From NCBI GenBank assembly GCA_030612965.1, contig JAUWMW010000018.1, positions 1 to 17,447 on the forward strand: a stretch of DNA of 17,447 bases, written 5' to 3'. Both the position numbers and the translations under genes were made by a program. This DNA is from a bacterium (GTDB taxonomy: Bacteria; Zixibacteria; MSB-5A5; GN15; FEB-12). The notes beneath the pieces were generated by a model that was not told where the DNA came from, did no database searches, and saw only the letters and a program-made list of their open reading frames with translations. The first letter of the stretch is position 1, and each line of letters begins with the position of its first letter. Positions 1 to 8,029 of this stretch are shown one piece after another.

Positions 1-1840
1 CGAGGCTGAACCGATTGCTCAGGAGTTCGGCCAGTCGGTCCAGACCGAATTGGCGGCCATGCGGATCGGCGGCCTCGGTGAGGCCATCAGTGTATATGAA
101 GAAACCATCGCCGTCTTCCAATTTGATGCTGACCTGTTCAAGGTGATCCTCAAAACTGCCGTCAAGTGACACAGGAAGCCCCAGCGGCATGCCGCCGGGG
201 TTAATGCGATTCATCCGCCCGCTGCTGGCGCTGTAATACAGCATCGGATTATGCCCTGCCGAAACGATATCCATTTGGCCCAGGGCTGTGTCGTAAATGA
301 CCAGCATGACAGTGATAAACATGCCGGCCGGCATATTATTGCAGAGGTAATCGTTGACCCGGACCAGCGTGTCGGCGGCGGAGGTGGCGCCGACTGAACT
401 GATCTGAATCACGGTGCGCACCATCGACATCACCAGCGATGCCGGTACTCCCTTGCCTGATACGTCGGCTACCACCAGGCAGTAGCGTCCCGGCGCGATC
501 TCGAATACGTCATAGAGGTCACCACCGACAATGGATGCAGCCCGGTAGAAGGCGTCCAGTTCGAGCCCCGGAATATCCGGCAGACGTCGGGGCATCAGCG
601 TCTGTTGGATCTGGGAAGCGAGTTCGATTTCCTTGGCCATCTTTTCGCGGGCCACGATGTTTTCACGGTCCTGACGCAAACGGGTCATCATCTCGTTAAA
701 AGCCCGGGATATCTCAAAGAACTCCTCGGCTCCCTCCAGTGGCAGTTCCGATTCAAGGTCGCCGGACGTGAATCGACGTACCCGCCGAGTGATTTGTACA
801 ATCGGCCGCACGAAGTAATTCGAGAGCATGTAGACTCCCAGGGCTCCGAACAACAACAGCATAAGCGTGAGTTGAATCACGCGATAGCGAGCCTGTCGCA
901 ACGGTTCACTAATCGGCTCGGTCGAGTAGATGATGTGCGTGCTACCCAACCGGCGGCTGCCCCATTCAATCGGCTGTACCAGGTAACTTAGTTTAAGACC
1001 ATCACTGAAATATCGATGCGGTTGCCCCACGACGACATCGACGATCTGCTCCGGCCGCTGGTACGGTTTTCGGATATTGCGAATGTCGTCGGAGTGCGCT
1101 ATCACCTCGCCGTCGGCGTTAACCAGCACCACCTGCCGAAGCTCCGGATTGGCCCGAGTGTAACTGAGCACCAGTTCGTCAAATTCGGTAGCCGAACGGC
1201 TGCGCAGCATGTGCCCTGCCGCCTGGTCGGTAATTGTTTTGGTCAGGGCGAACACCGTTTCATCAAGGCGGTCGTGCAGTTGCTGCGAAGTGCGACGATC
1301 AATGTAGTAGAAGGCTCCGGCGATGATCACCGCCATTATGAGAAAGGTCCAGAATGAGAACTTGACCCGCAGCGTCAGCATGCGTCTGAGGAATGGATGA
1401 CCGTCCCTGGATCGTGTTTTGATCCTCTTGATCATCCGCAATTCGTTGCGTCCGGCCGAGGAAATGTACTCTACCGAGTCCATAATCTTCTGAATCATGT
1501 AGAACCCAAGCCCGCCTTTGCGCCCCGATTCGATTAGCTTCTCAAGATCGACAGCGCCCTTACCCTCCGGCTGGAAGGAGCGCCCGAAGTCGATCAATGA
1601 GATGGCTATCAACTTCTTGTAAACGACGATCCTTAATCTTAGGACACCCTTCTCATAGAGGTAGGCATGCCGAATGATGTTGGTGGCGGCCTCTTCGGTA
1701 GCCAGCAGTACCGCCGAGACTTCCTTGCGGACCAGACCAGCGGTAACGCAACTCTCGCGCACCGTGCGCTGGATGCTGGGGAGGTATTTTTCCTCGGCCG
1801 AGAATTCGGCGCTGATCTCTTTTACCGGACGCTTGAACAT
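1..1840 (-). CDS. Membrane-anchored SpoIIE-family phosphatase with N-terminal RsbW-like kinase domain (3' end beyond window)
   Basis: The minus strand is open from ATG at 1840 to the window edge (613 codons, no stop). Residues 1-140 look like an RsbW/SpoIIAB-type GHKL ATPase: an N-box around 48-60 (TEEAATNIIRHAY), then DFG at 84-86 and GGLGFYMI near 109-116. A hydrophobic segment at about 160-180, a 140-residue probably periplasmic region, and a second segment at about 321-343 frame a sensor. A HAMP linker follows (about 344-395), then a PP2C/SpoIIE phosphatase from about 425 with GGDLYD (439-444), DVSGKG (459-464) and YTDGLTEA (583-590). The phosphatase's last metal-binding motif lies outside the window. 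In partner switching the kinase phosphorylates an STAS antagonist and the phosphatase reverses this; here both are on one chain. GTG at 1843 is an alternative start. No strong ribosome binding site is visible. It lies 43 nt downstream of the PorV-TPR gene. The target is unknown. Confidence 0.88.
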   Translation of the reverse strand, partial: MFKRPVKEISAEFSAEEKYLPSIQRTVRESCVTAGLVRKEVSAVLLATEEAATNIIRHAYLYEKGVLRLRIVVYKKLIAISLIDFGRSFQPEGKGAVDLEKLIESGRKGGLGFYMIQKIMDSVEYISSAGRNELRMIKRIKTRSRDGHPFLRRMLTLRVKFSFWTFLIMAVIIAGAFYYIDRRTSQQLHDRLDETVFALTKTITDQAAGHMLRSRSATEFDELVLSYTRANPELRQVVLVNADGEVIAHSDDIRNIRKPYQRPEQIVDVVVGQPHRYFSDGLKLSYLVQPIEWGSRRLGSTHIIYSTEPISEPLRQARYRVIQLTLMLLLFGALGVYMLSNYFVRPIVQITRRVRRFTSGDLESELPLEGAEEFFEISRAFNEMMTRLRQDRENIVAREKMAKEIELASQIQQTLMPRRLPDIPGLELDAFYRAASIVGGDLYDVFEIAPGRYCLVVADVSGKGVPASLVMSMVRTVIQISSVGATSAADTLVRVNDYLCNNMPAGMFITVMLVIYDTALGQMDIVSAGHNPMLYYSASSGRMNRINPGGMPLGLPVSLDGSFEDHLEQVSIKLEDGDGFFIYTDGLTEAADPHGRQFGLDRLAELLSNRFSL

Positions 1841-1883
1841 CACTAAGAAGCTAACGCCGGCCGACAGAGAGTTCCACTAAAAA

Positions 1884-3851
1884 CTATTGGGTGGAATCCT
1901 GGCGCGACCTTATGAGCATCTGGCGGGCCTCGTTGATTTCCTTGAGAACCGCCGGACTGTTAGGATAGTATTTCAGGACTTCATTGAAGGCGTCGATGGC
2001 CCGCTGGTATTCTCTCTTGCGATTAAAATCCATCCCTGACAAGTAATACGGATAGACAGTGGAGTCTTTTTCGATGTCATCAAGTGAGGTTGTGTCCGCC
2101 TGAACACTAAACGTTCCGACCAGAAAGTTCCTCACCGACTGAAGTGACGCATCTTTCACCACGGCGGAATCAAAAGCGGTCTGGGCGGCGGCTGGATAGC
2201 CCTGTTCGTATAACTGCAAAGCGCGCCGGGCGTAGCGTTGAGCCTCAAGCTTGTCCTCGATGCGCTCTTTCCCGGTAGCGCCATCGGTGTGAGTCGAATC
2301 CAACTGCAGGATACGCAGGTAGGCCTCGAGAGCTTTCCCTAACAGCTTCTCCCGTTCAGCACTGTCGGCCAACACCAGACTGAAAACGATCTCCAGGTCA
2401 CGACCCTTTTGCACATCCCCTTTGAGATTCAGAGCCTCGGTGATGGCGGGGTTTTCAGACAGAATCATGTCCAGAAGATCCAGGGCGCACTGATAATCAC
2501 GTCCCCGGAAACAGGTGTCAGCCTCGCTGAGAAGTAACAGATACATGCTGTCAGTGAACTCACGTTCCTTGTGCAACAACGAATCCAGAAGAGTAACGCG
2601 CAAGACCGAATCAGCCTCAGCCCGTAGACGATCCAGGGCGAGGCGTGAACGTACGATCCCGCTGTCGGCGCGAGCTACATGATGGCTGCTGTCGGCAAAA
2701 ACATGAGCGTTATGGAAAAGAACATAAGCGGTATCGTTCTGCCCGGCGTCGAACTGATCCTTCGCCAAGCGGTCGAAATGATCGAATTCTTCACCTCTAT
2801 AGATACGGAGTGAGTCGCGCCAGTTGACGGCAGGTGTATGAGCGCCGAACTTCCCCTCAAGCCAGGACCAGAATTCAGGCGGATTAATCGACAGGGAAAC
2901 AGCCTGTCCGTGACCCCATTTCTTCCACGCTGTTTTGGCCCAATCAAGAGTGACAAAACGCCAGCCTAATCCAAGACCGATAGTCACATGTTCGCCGTCA
3001 TACCCCACCCGTCCGGCCAGACGGATATCGTAATATTTGTAGCAGGCTAACTCACTCCCAATGCGAAACCTCCCCTGTGGGTCATCAATGTAATTCCGTT
3101 CGACGGCCTCCAGTTCAGTGGCCAGAGTTGCTTCCCACAGACTATCTGTAGTGTAGTAGCGTCCGGTTATACCCAGTAGTACGGAGACATCCAGAGCCGT
3201 ATCAATCCCCAGTCGAGAGACTTCCGCCCCCAGGACATCGCGCGCCACCGCGCCCACTACGATATCGACATCGCGCCAATGGGCGGGATAAGCAACGCCC
3301 AAGTCCATTTCCACAGTGAAGTCATCCTCACGATAGAGCCTCCACCACGATGGTTTGAGAGAAGCACCTACCGCCACTCGCCCGGACACCAGGCGGGCAA
3401 CACCCAGGGTCGGCTGAAACGTCCAATTGCGACTGGTCGACTGTGAACCGAGCCAGCTTTGTCGGTCGGCGCGTATCCCCTCGAGTCCGATGCCATACAT
3501 CAACTCCCGCCGAGCATACTCGTTGACCGCATATAATGACAGACCCTGCACCCGAGTGGACAAGTGTCGGTAATCCAGGGCTGAATGCCATGGTGTCATG
3601 TATGTAAGCAGGGCCGGGTTGCTGGCAGCAGTCGAAAGATCGCGAGTTGAAGCCACCGACGTACCACCCATACCCAACGCTCGTGCTCCCAGGGCAGGCA
3701 GGTACAGACTGTCCTCAACCTCCTGGGCCATGAGGTGAGATGAGCCAAGTAGCATGGCCGTGGTAATCGCACAGATTAGGACTCTCGAGCCGTAGGCTCT
3801 GAGGCGCGAAGATTCACTTCCTGATGATTTCTGAAACCATGCCACCTTCAA
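1884..3851 (-). CDS. PorV/PorQ-like outer-membrane protein with C-terminal TPR repeats
   Basis: This is a 655-residue exported protein. The start is TTG at 3851, four bases after AAGGA; GTG at 3845 in the same frame is an alternative, and the ATG at 3840 is out of frame. Residues 1-42 form a long signal peptide: Arg-rich start, hydrophobic core VLICAITTAMLL, and likely cleavage after LMA at 40-42. Mature residues 50-85 carry the PorV/PorQ (UPF0164) signature: LPALGARALGMGG followed by SNPALL. Alternating polar/hydrophobic strands rich in Tyr and Trp continue to about residue 325, as in a FadL/PorV-type beta barrel. From about 360 the chain becomes helical with degenerate TPR units; the clearest is the last (about 605-648, with YQRAIDAFNEVLKYYPN). 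Known PorV proteins act in type IX secretion or outer-membrane export. No other secretion gene is seen here, so the role is open; the TPR part should be periplasmic. It probably has its own promoter. Confidence 0.8.
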   Translation of the reverse strand: MKVAWFQKSSGSESSRLRAYGSRVLICAITTAMLLGSSHLMAQEVEDSLYLPALGARALGMGGTSVASTRDLSTAASNPALLTYMTPWHSALDYRHLSTRVQGLSLYAVNEYARRELMYGIGLEGIRADRQSWLGSQSTSRNWTFQPTLGVARLVSGRVAVGASLKPSWWRLYREDDFTVEMDLGVAYPAHWRDVDIVVGAVARDVLGAEVSRLGIDTALDVSVLLGITGRYYTTDSLWEATLATELEAVERNYIDDPQGRFRIGSELACYKYYDIRLAGRVGYDGEHVTIGLGLGWRFVTLDWAKTAWKKWGHGQAVSLSINPPEFWSWLEGKFGAHTPAVNWRDSLRIYRGEEFDHFDRLAKDQFDAGQNDTAYVLFHNAHVFADSSHHVARADSGIVRSRLALDRLRAEADSVLRVTLLDSLLHKEREFTDSMYLLLLSEADTCFRGRDYQCALDLLDMILSENPAITEALNLKGDVQKGRDLEIVFSLVLADSAEREKLLGKALEAYLRILQLDSTHTDGATGKERIEDKLEAQRYARRALQLYEQGYPAAAQTAFDSAVVKDASLQSVRNFLVGTFSVQADTTSLDDIEKDSTVYPYYLSGMDFNRKREYQRAIDAFNEVLKYYPNSPAVLKEINEARQMLIRSRQDSTQ

Positions 3852-3938
3852 ACAATCCTTCTTACCTCAATAGTAATCCGCACGACCTCTGCTCCGACCA
3901 TCACTCGCGCCGGTCCGCCGGAAGCTCATGATGCACCT

Positions 3939-3966
3939 AATATAGGCGCTTTTTGGCGAAACGCAA
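3939..3966 (-). promoter_or_regulatory. Candidate sigma-70 promoter for the PorV-TPR gene
   Basis: On the minus strand TTGCGT (3966-3961) is followed after 16 nt by TATATT (3944-3939), about 90 nt upstream of the TTG start at 3851. The -10 is a five-of-six match and the -35 is weak. It sits in the 242-nt gap 3852-4093, the longest non-coding stretch of the window. I see no RNA gene in the rest of that gap, and no clear terminator after folD. A 61-codon frame there looks spurious. Confidence 0.4.
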
Positions 3967-4093
3967 CCATTCCTAAGGTGTCTTTGAGGATATTTTATCC
4001 GTGGAATAGGTCCGCGGGTAAGCAGGCAGGTTGGGCGCTGTCGAGAGACCAACCGGGGCTGATCGTCATCGCCACGAGTTAGTACACCGACCT

Positions 4094-4975
4094 TCAGGAC
4101 GTGATCAACTCAGCAGCGGTAACGGTGTTGACCATCAACATGGCGATGGTCATCCGCCCGACACCACCCGGTACCGGTGTAATCCAGGACGCCTTTTCGG
4201 CACAGCCGGCGAAGTCCACATCTCCCACCAGCCGGTACCCTTTGTCGGTCTCGGGAGCCTCCACTCTGTTGACACCAACGTCGATCACCACCGCCCCCGG
4301 CTTGATCATATCGGGCGTAATAGTCCCCGGATGGCCGACGGCCGCAACAAGAATGTCCGCCCGCCGTGTGATACTGGGTAAGTCGAGTGATCGTGAATGC
4401 GCTACGGTCACAGTGGCGTTGGCCATCGGTCCTTTTTGCAAAAGCATCGCGGCCACCGGTTTTCCCACGATATTGGAACGTCCTACCACCACCACTTCTT
4501 TTCCGGCCGGATCGATCTCATAATGCTCCATCAACTTTATGATTCCGAACGGAGTGCAGGGCAGCAGTCGGGGGCGTCCGATCAACATCAGGCCGACGTT
4601 GTGCGGATGAAATCCATCGACATCCTTGTCCGGGTTGATGGCCAGAGTGATGGCAAGTTCGTCAATCTGCTTCGGCAATGGTGATTGTACCAGGATGCCG
4701 TGGACTTTGGAGTCGTTGTTCAACTCGGCCACGATTTCCAACAGTTCCTGCTGAGTTGTCTCGCTCGGTCTTGTGATCACCTGTGAATAGAGATGGAGCT
4801 TCTCGCAGGCTTTCGCTTTGGAGTTCACATAGGTTGCCGACGCCGGATCATCACCAACCAACACGGCAGCCAGTCCCGGTTGGATGCCGCGCTCGGCCAA
4901 AGCGGCGATGCGCTGCTTCAGCGCCTTGCGAACCGTTCTGGCAACTTCTTTACCATCAATAATCTGAGCCGTCAT
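4094..4975 (-). CDS. folD: Bifunctional methylenetetrahydrofolate dehydrogenase/methenyl-THF cyclohydrolase
   Basis: This cytosolic enzyme interconverts 5,10-methylene-THF, 5,10-methenyl-THF and 10-formyl-THF with NADP+, supplying one-carbon units for purines and formyl-Met-tRNA. At 293 residues it has the usual family length. Visible motifs are the catalytic SATYVNSK (46-53, with Tyr49 and Lys53), VQSPLP (96-101), DVDGFHP (118-124), the dinucleotide-binding VVVVGRSNIVGKP (161-173), AAVGHPG (211-217) and IDVGVNR (231-237). The C-terminal signature reads PGGVGRMT (269-276), where most members have Pro in place of Arg274. The start ATG at 4975 lies 15 nt after the stop of the upstream phosphatase gene, so the two are probably cotranscribed. 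The ribosome binding site is weak. Confidence 0.96.
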   Translation of the reverse strand: MTAQIIDGKEVARTVRKALKQRIAALAERGIQPGLAAVLVGDDPASATYVNSKAKACEKLHLYSQVITRPSETTQQELLEIVAELNNDSKVHGILVQSPLPKQIDELAITLAINPDKDVDGFHPHNVGLMLIGRPRLLPCTPFGIIKLMEHYEIDPAGKEVVVVGRSNIVGKPVAAMLLQKGPMANATVTVAHSRSLDLPSITRRADILVAAVGHPGTITPDMIKPGAVVIDVGVNRVEAPETDKGYRLVGDVDFAGCAEKASWITPVPGGVGRMTIAMLMVNTVTAAELITS

Positions 4976-4990
4976 AGATAAACTAATACT

Positions 4991-5818
4991 TCACGGTTCC
5001 TGGACGAGTTGGTCCGGTGTGAATTTCTCCAAATCGAAGTCGACCCGGAGCCGTTGAAACTCTTCAGCACGACCGGTCTCAGGGTCGATGCGGACCAGCA
5101 CGCCCGACAGCTTCACATCGTCGGAAGCCGTAGTGAATCGTTTCGGCATCCCGGTTAGAAAGCGACCCAAAGCCGGACCTTTTTCCATGCCGATAATCGA
5201 ATCGTGTGGACCGGTCATGCCGGCGTCGGTAATGTAGGCAGTGCCGCGCAGAGTTATGTGGTCATCGACCGTCTGGACGTGGGTGTGTGAGCCGATCACA
5301 GCGGAGACCTTGCCGTTGAGATAGAACCCCATGGCCTGTTTCTCAGAGGTGGCTTCGGCATGAAAATCGACCAGAATCACATTGGTCTGCTTAGCCACAA
5401 AGTCAATCTCGCGGCGACCGACCTGAAAGGGGCAATCGATCTCCTTCATGTACGTACGCCCTTGCAGGTTGATGACACCTACTTTTACGTCGTTGACGGT
5501 ATCGATATGGGAGCCGCGACCGGGACAGCCATACGGGTAGTTGGCCGGACGCAGAAGTTTCGGCTTCCGCTCAAAGTATTCGAGGATGGCGACCCGGTCC
5601 CAAATATGGTTGCCCGAGGTCTGGAGGTCAATACCGTAAGTGAAAGCCTTGATCGACATCTCAGGAGTAATACCAAAACCACCGGCGGCATTTTCGACAT
5701 TGGCCACCACGTAATCGACTTTGTATTTCTCCCTGAGCGGTTTGATCATATGCGCGCAGGCCTGTCGTCCGGCTTTCCCACAGACGTCGGCTACATAAAG
5801 GATAGTGAAAAGAGACAT
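4991..5818 (-). CDS. ymdB: YmdB/TIGR00282-family metallophosphatase (probable cyclic nucleotide phosphodiesterase)
   Basis: The 275-residue protein matches the YmdB calcineurin-like family throughout. The dinuclear metal ligands expected from Bacillus subtilis YmdB are all present with a constant +3 offset: Asp11 (VADVCG), Glu42-Asn43 (NVENAAGG), Asn70 (TSGNHIWD), His153 (DFHAEATSEK), His178 and His180 (GSHTHVQT). B. subtilis YmdB hydrolyses 2',3'-cyclic nucleotides and affects biofilm and motility decisions, and its gene sits next to rny (ymdA). The same adjacency here supports the assignment. The gene starts at ATG 5818 without a strong Shine-Dalgarno sequence. Its leader contains a 7-bp inverted repeat, and an inverted-repeat terminator separates it from rny. 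folD follows after 15 nt. Confidence 0.93.
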   Translation of the reverse strand: MSLFTILYVADVCGKAGRQACAHMIKPLREKYKVDYVVANVENAAGGFGITPEMSIKAFTYGIDLQTSGNHIWDRVAILEYFERKPKLLRPANYPYGCPGRGSHIDTVNDVKVGVINLQGRTYMKEIDCPFQVGRREIDFVAKQTNVILVDFHAEATSEKQAMGFYLNGKVSAVIGSHTHVQTVDDHITLRGTAYITDAGMTGPHDSIIGMEKGPALGRFLTGMPKRFTTASDDVKLSGVLVRIDPETGRAEEFQRLRVDFDLEKFTPDQLVQEP

Positions 5819-5834
5819 TCGGCAAGCTTTCTAA

Positions 5835-5872
5835 GGTGGAATGAATCCCTTCCCGAACCGCTCGCTTCCACC
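5835..5872 (-). repeat. 7-bp inverted repeat in the ymdB leader
   Basis: GGTGGAA at 5835-5841 and TTCCACC at 5866-5872 are perfect inverted copies separated by 24 nt. The structure would end 16 nt before the ymdB start codon, within the message leader. It resembles the GGGTGGAG/CTCCACCC arms of the adjacent terminator stem. Function is unknown; it could influence translation or processing. Confidence 0.45.
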
Positions 5873-5888
5873 ATTTGCTGAGCGGCGG

Positions 5889-5924
5889 CAACAACTAAGG
5901 GTGGAGTTTAATAAAACTCCACCC
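5889..5924 (-). terminator. Rho-independent-like terminator after rny
   Basis: A perfect 11-bp inverted repeat (5914-5924 pairing with 5899-5909) has a four-base loop. On the minus strand it is followed by TTAGTTGTTG, a loose T-rich tail. It lies 32 nt past the rny stop and 71 nt or more before ymdB, so it should end or attenuate transcription out of rny. The tail is interrupted by G, so termination may be partial. The plus-strand reading has no T tract. Confidence 0.65.
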
Positions 5925-5955
5925 CGCTGGCAACTCTGCGGCTGCAAATAATCAG

Positions 5956-7521
5956 CTATTTCGCGTATTCAGTGGAGCGTCTTTCTCTAATTACGGTCAC
6001 CTTGATCTGGCCCGGATACTGCATTTCGCTTTCGATCTTGGTTGCGATATCACCGGCCAGGATGCTGCTGGCCAAATCATCCAGCGTCTCATGCTCCACA
6101 ATCACCCGCACTTCACGCCCGGCCTGAATGGCATAAGCTTTGGACACACCCATGAAACTATCGGCCAGTTCCTCCAATTGCCGAAGTCGCTTGATGTAAG
6201 CCTCGAGAGGCTCGCGACGGGCGCCCGGTCGCGCCCCGGAGATAGCGTCGGCAGCCTGCACCAAAATCGGATAAGGGCTGAGGGGCGCTATGTCGCCATG
6301 GTGTGCCTCAACGGCATTGACGACGATATCATTCTCGTTATACCGGCGTAGATAATCGGCGCCGATCTGGGTGTGGGTACCTTCGGTTTCGCGGTCAATC
6401 GCTTTGCCGATATCATGTAGTAAGCCGCAACGTTTGGCAAGAACGGCATCCAACTCCAGTTCCGCCGCCATCAATCCACAAAGCATGGCCACTTCTTTGA
6501 CGTGGACCAGGACGTTCTGTCCATAAGAGGTTCGGAATTTGAGCTTACCCAACTGCTGCATACAGTCCGGGTTAAGCCCATGCACACCCAATTCGAAGCA
6601 GGCCTGCTCGCCGGCTTCACGGACGATCACTTCCATCTCCTTCTCAGATTTCTCCACCACTTCTTCGATGCGAGTAGGGTGGATGCGACCATCACTGATA
6701 AGTTTTTCCAGCGACATGCGACCGATTTCACGGCGAACCGGATCGTGCCCCGACAGGATGACCGCCTCAGGTGTGTCATCGACGATCACATCAATGCCGG
6801 TAGCAGTCTCGAAAGACCGAATATTACGACCCTCACGTCCGATGATCCGTCCTTTCATCTCATCATTGGGCAGACTGACCACCGATACGGTTGATTCAAC
6901 CGTATGGTCGGCGGCACAACGGTAGATAGCCGACAGAATAATCTCCTTGGCTTCTTTGTCAGCCTCACGTTCGGCTTGATCCTTGATCTCTTTGATATGA
7001 GCGGCGGCGGCGACCTTGGCAGCATTGAACATATTGTCCATGAGCAGCTTTTTGGCCTCTTCCGGTGTCATCTGAGCGATCGTCTGAAGTCTCTCATTCT
7101 GCGCATTGATGATATCCTCCAGTTCGGCCTCTCGCAGAGCGATACCCTTCTCACGGGTATGGGTGCTCTTCTCGCGACTGACCAAATCCCGATCTCGCTG
7201 GTCCAGGACAGATACCTTTTTGGAAAGCCCGGCCTGGCCCTCATGGAGTTCTTTCTCGGCTGCCTCCAGTTCCCGGCGTCTGGCTTCAGCCTCCTGTTCA
7301 AACTCCCCCTTGCGTTTGAGCCATTCTTCTTTGGCTTCGAGGGCGGCCTCACGACGCTTTATCTTAGCTTCGTTTTCCGATTCGACGATTATTCGTTCGG
7401 CTTCAGCCTTGGAGTCGCTCACCTGACGTTCAACGGAGCGTCGAGCCATGGAGCGACTCACAAAGAATGAAACCGCCGCGACAATCACCGCGATGGCAAC
7501 GAAGATCACAACATCGTACAT
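5956..7521 (-). CDS. rny: Ribonuclease Y
   Basis: RNase Y is a membrane-anchored endoribonuclease that initiates mRNA decay. The start ATG at 7521 is chosen because GGAGG lies five bases upstream and the hydrophobic anchor then begins at once. An in-frame GTG at 7557 would add 12 residues. The product is 521 residues, the usual family length. Residues 2-22 form the transmembrane anchor, about 30-195 a charged coiled coil rich in Glu, Lys and Arg, about 210-275 a KH domain with GRIIGREGRN (224-233), and about 335-435 an HD domain with LLHDIGKA (367-374) and EAHHGD (405-410). The HD His and Asp are at 369-370. Upstream is zapA with an 82-nt, AT-rich gap in which I find no convincing promoter; a terminator follows the gene. 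Confidence 0.97.
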   Translation of the reverse strand: MYDVVIFVAIAVIVAAVSFFVSRSMARRSVERQVSDSKAEAERIIVESENEAKIKRREAALEAKEEWLKRKGEFEQEAEARRRELEAAEKELHEGQAGLSKKVSVLDQRDRDLVSREKSTHTREKGIALREAELEDIINAQNERLQTIAQMTPEEAKKLLMDNMFNAAKVAAAAHIKEIKDQAEREADKEAKEIILSAIYRCAADHTVESTVSVVSLPNDEMKGRIIGREGRNIRSFETATGIDVIVDDTPEAVILSGHDPVRREIGRMSLEKLISDGRIHPTRIEEVVEKSEKEMEVIVREAGEQACFELGVHGLNPDCMQQLGKLKFRTSYGQNVLVHVKEVAMLCGLMAAELELDAVLAKRCGLLHDIGKAIDRETEGTHTQIGADYLRRYNENDIVVNAVEAHHGDIAPLSPYPILVQAADAISGARPGARREPLEAYIKRLRQLEELADSFMGVSKAYAIQAGREVRVIVEHETLDDLASSILAGDIATKIESEMQYPGQIKVTVIRERRSTEYAK

Positions 7522-7639
7522 TACATCCTCCCGCCCGACCGGATCAGCCGGACGCATTATCTATTTATAAACAGTTGGGATTAGCAACTACGCGACGGAC
7601 GTAGCAAATCGATCGGGGCAGACCTGCGCAACAGAGCGG

Positions 7640-7936
7640 TCAGGAAAGCTCGTGCTCCAGACGGGTCAGAATACTGTCGGCCTGGGAGTTGAAGTGATCC
7701 GTGGCGCCGGCCAGTTGTTCGTTGGACTCCATTAATTCCGACGCCAACGACATGGCGGCCAAAATCGCGATCCGGTCACGACTACGAATACGATTGTCGC
7801 TGGCCGCTTCCTTCATTCTGGCATCCACGAAATCCGCCACCCTGGAAATGTAGGATGGATCAGTTACCCCGGTGATAGAGTAATCCTCCCCGAATATATT
7901 CACCACCACTTTGTTCTCGCCACGCGTATCAGACAT
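7640..7936 (-). CDS. zapA: Cell division protein ZapA
   Basis: ZapA binds FtsZ and stabilises the Z ring at midcell. The 98-residue product shows the family pattern: an N-terminal strand VVVNIFGEDYSITG, then YISRVADFVDARMKEA, a helix with RDRIAILAAMSLASELM, and a C-terminal helix suited to coiled-coil dimerisation. I chose ATG at 7936 because a GGG lies six bases upstream. ATG at 7939 and GTG at 7954 are in-frame alternatives. A small ZapB-like coiled-coil gene lies just upstream, which supports a division-related pair. A candidate promoter sits between them. Confidence 0.9.
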   Translation of the reverse strand: MSDTRGENKVVVNIFGEDYSITGVTDPSYISRVADFVDARMKEAASDNRIRSRDRIAILAAMSLASELMESNEQLAGATDHFNSQADSILTRLEHELS

Positions 7937-7992
7937 CATCAACCCGATATTCACCTAATCCGGTCGTAATTACTATCCTACCTATTAACAAT

Positions 7993-8021
7993 AATTTACC
8001 CAAACAGCCAGCTGCCGTCAA
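7993..8021 (-). promoter_or_regulatory. Candidate sigma-70 promoter upstream of zapA
   Basis: On the minus strand TTGACG (8021-8016), a 17-nt spacer and TAAATT (7998-7993) lie 57 nt or more before the zapA start. The -35 matches five of six and the -10 four of six. It falls in the 93-nt gap after the coiled-coil gene, where a promoter separating zapA-rny from the synthetase operon is plausible. Confidence 0.4.
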
Positions 8022-8029
8022 GATAAAAC

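Noticed and set aside
439..1880. Several plus-strand frames of 60-130 codons at the left end
   Set aside because: They are antisense to the open minus-strand signalling gene that runs off the window; its domain motifs are continuous over the whole stretch.
3867..4052. 61-codon minus-strand frame in the gap before the PorV-TPR gene
   Set aside because: There is no ribosome binding site, its composition is Arg/Cys/Pro-rich and arbitrary, and it overlaps the candidate promoter.
7558..7639. 6S RNA next to zapA, as in many proteobacteria
   Set aside because: The gap is only 82 nt and no long central-bubble hairpin is visible.
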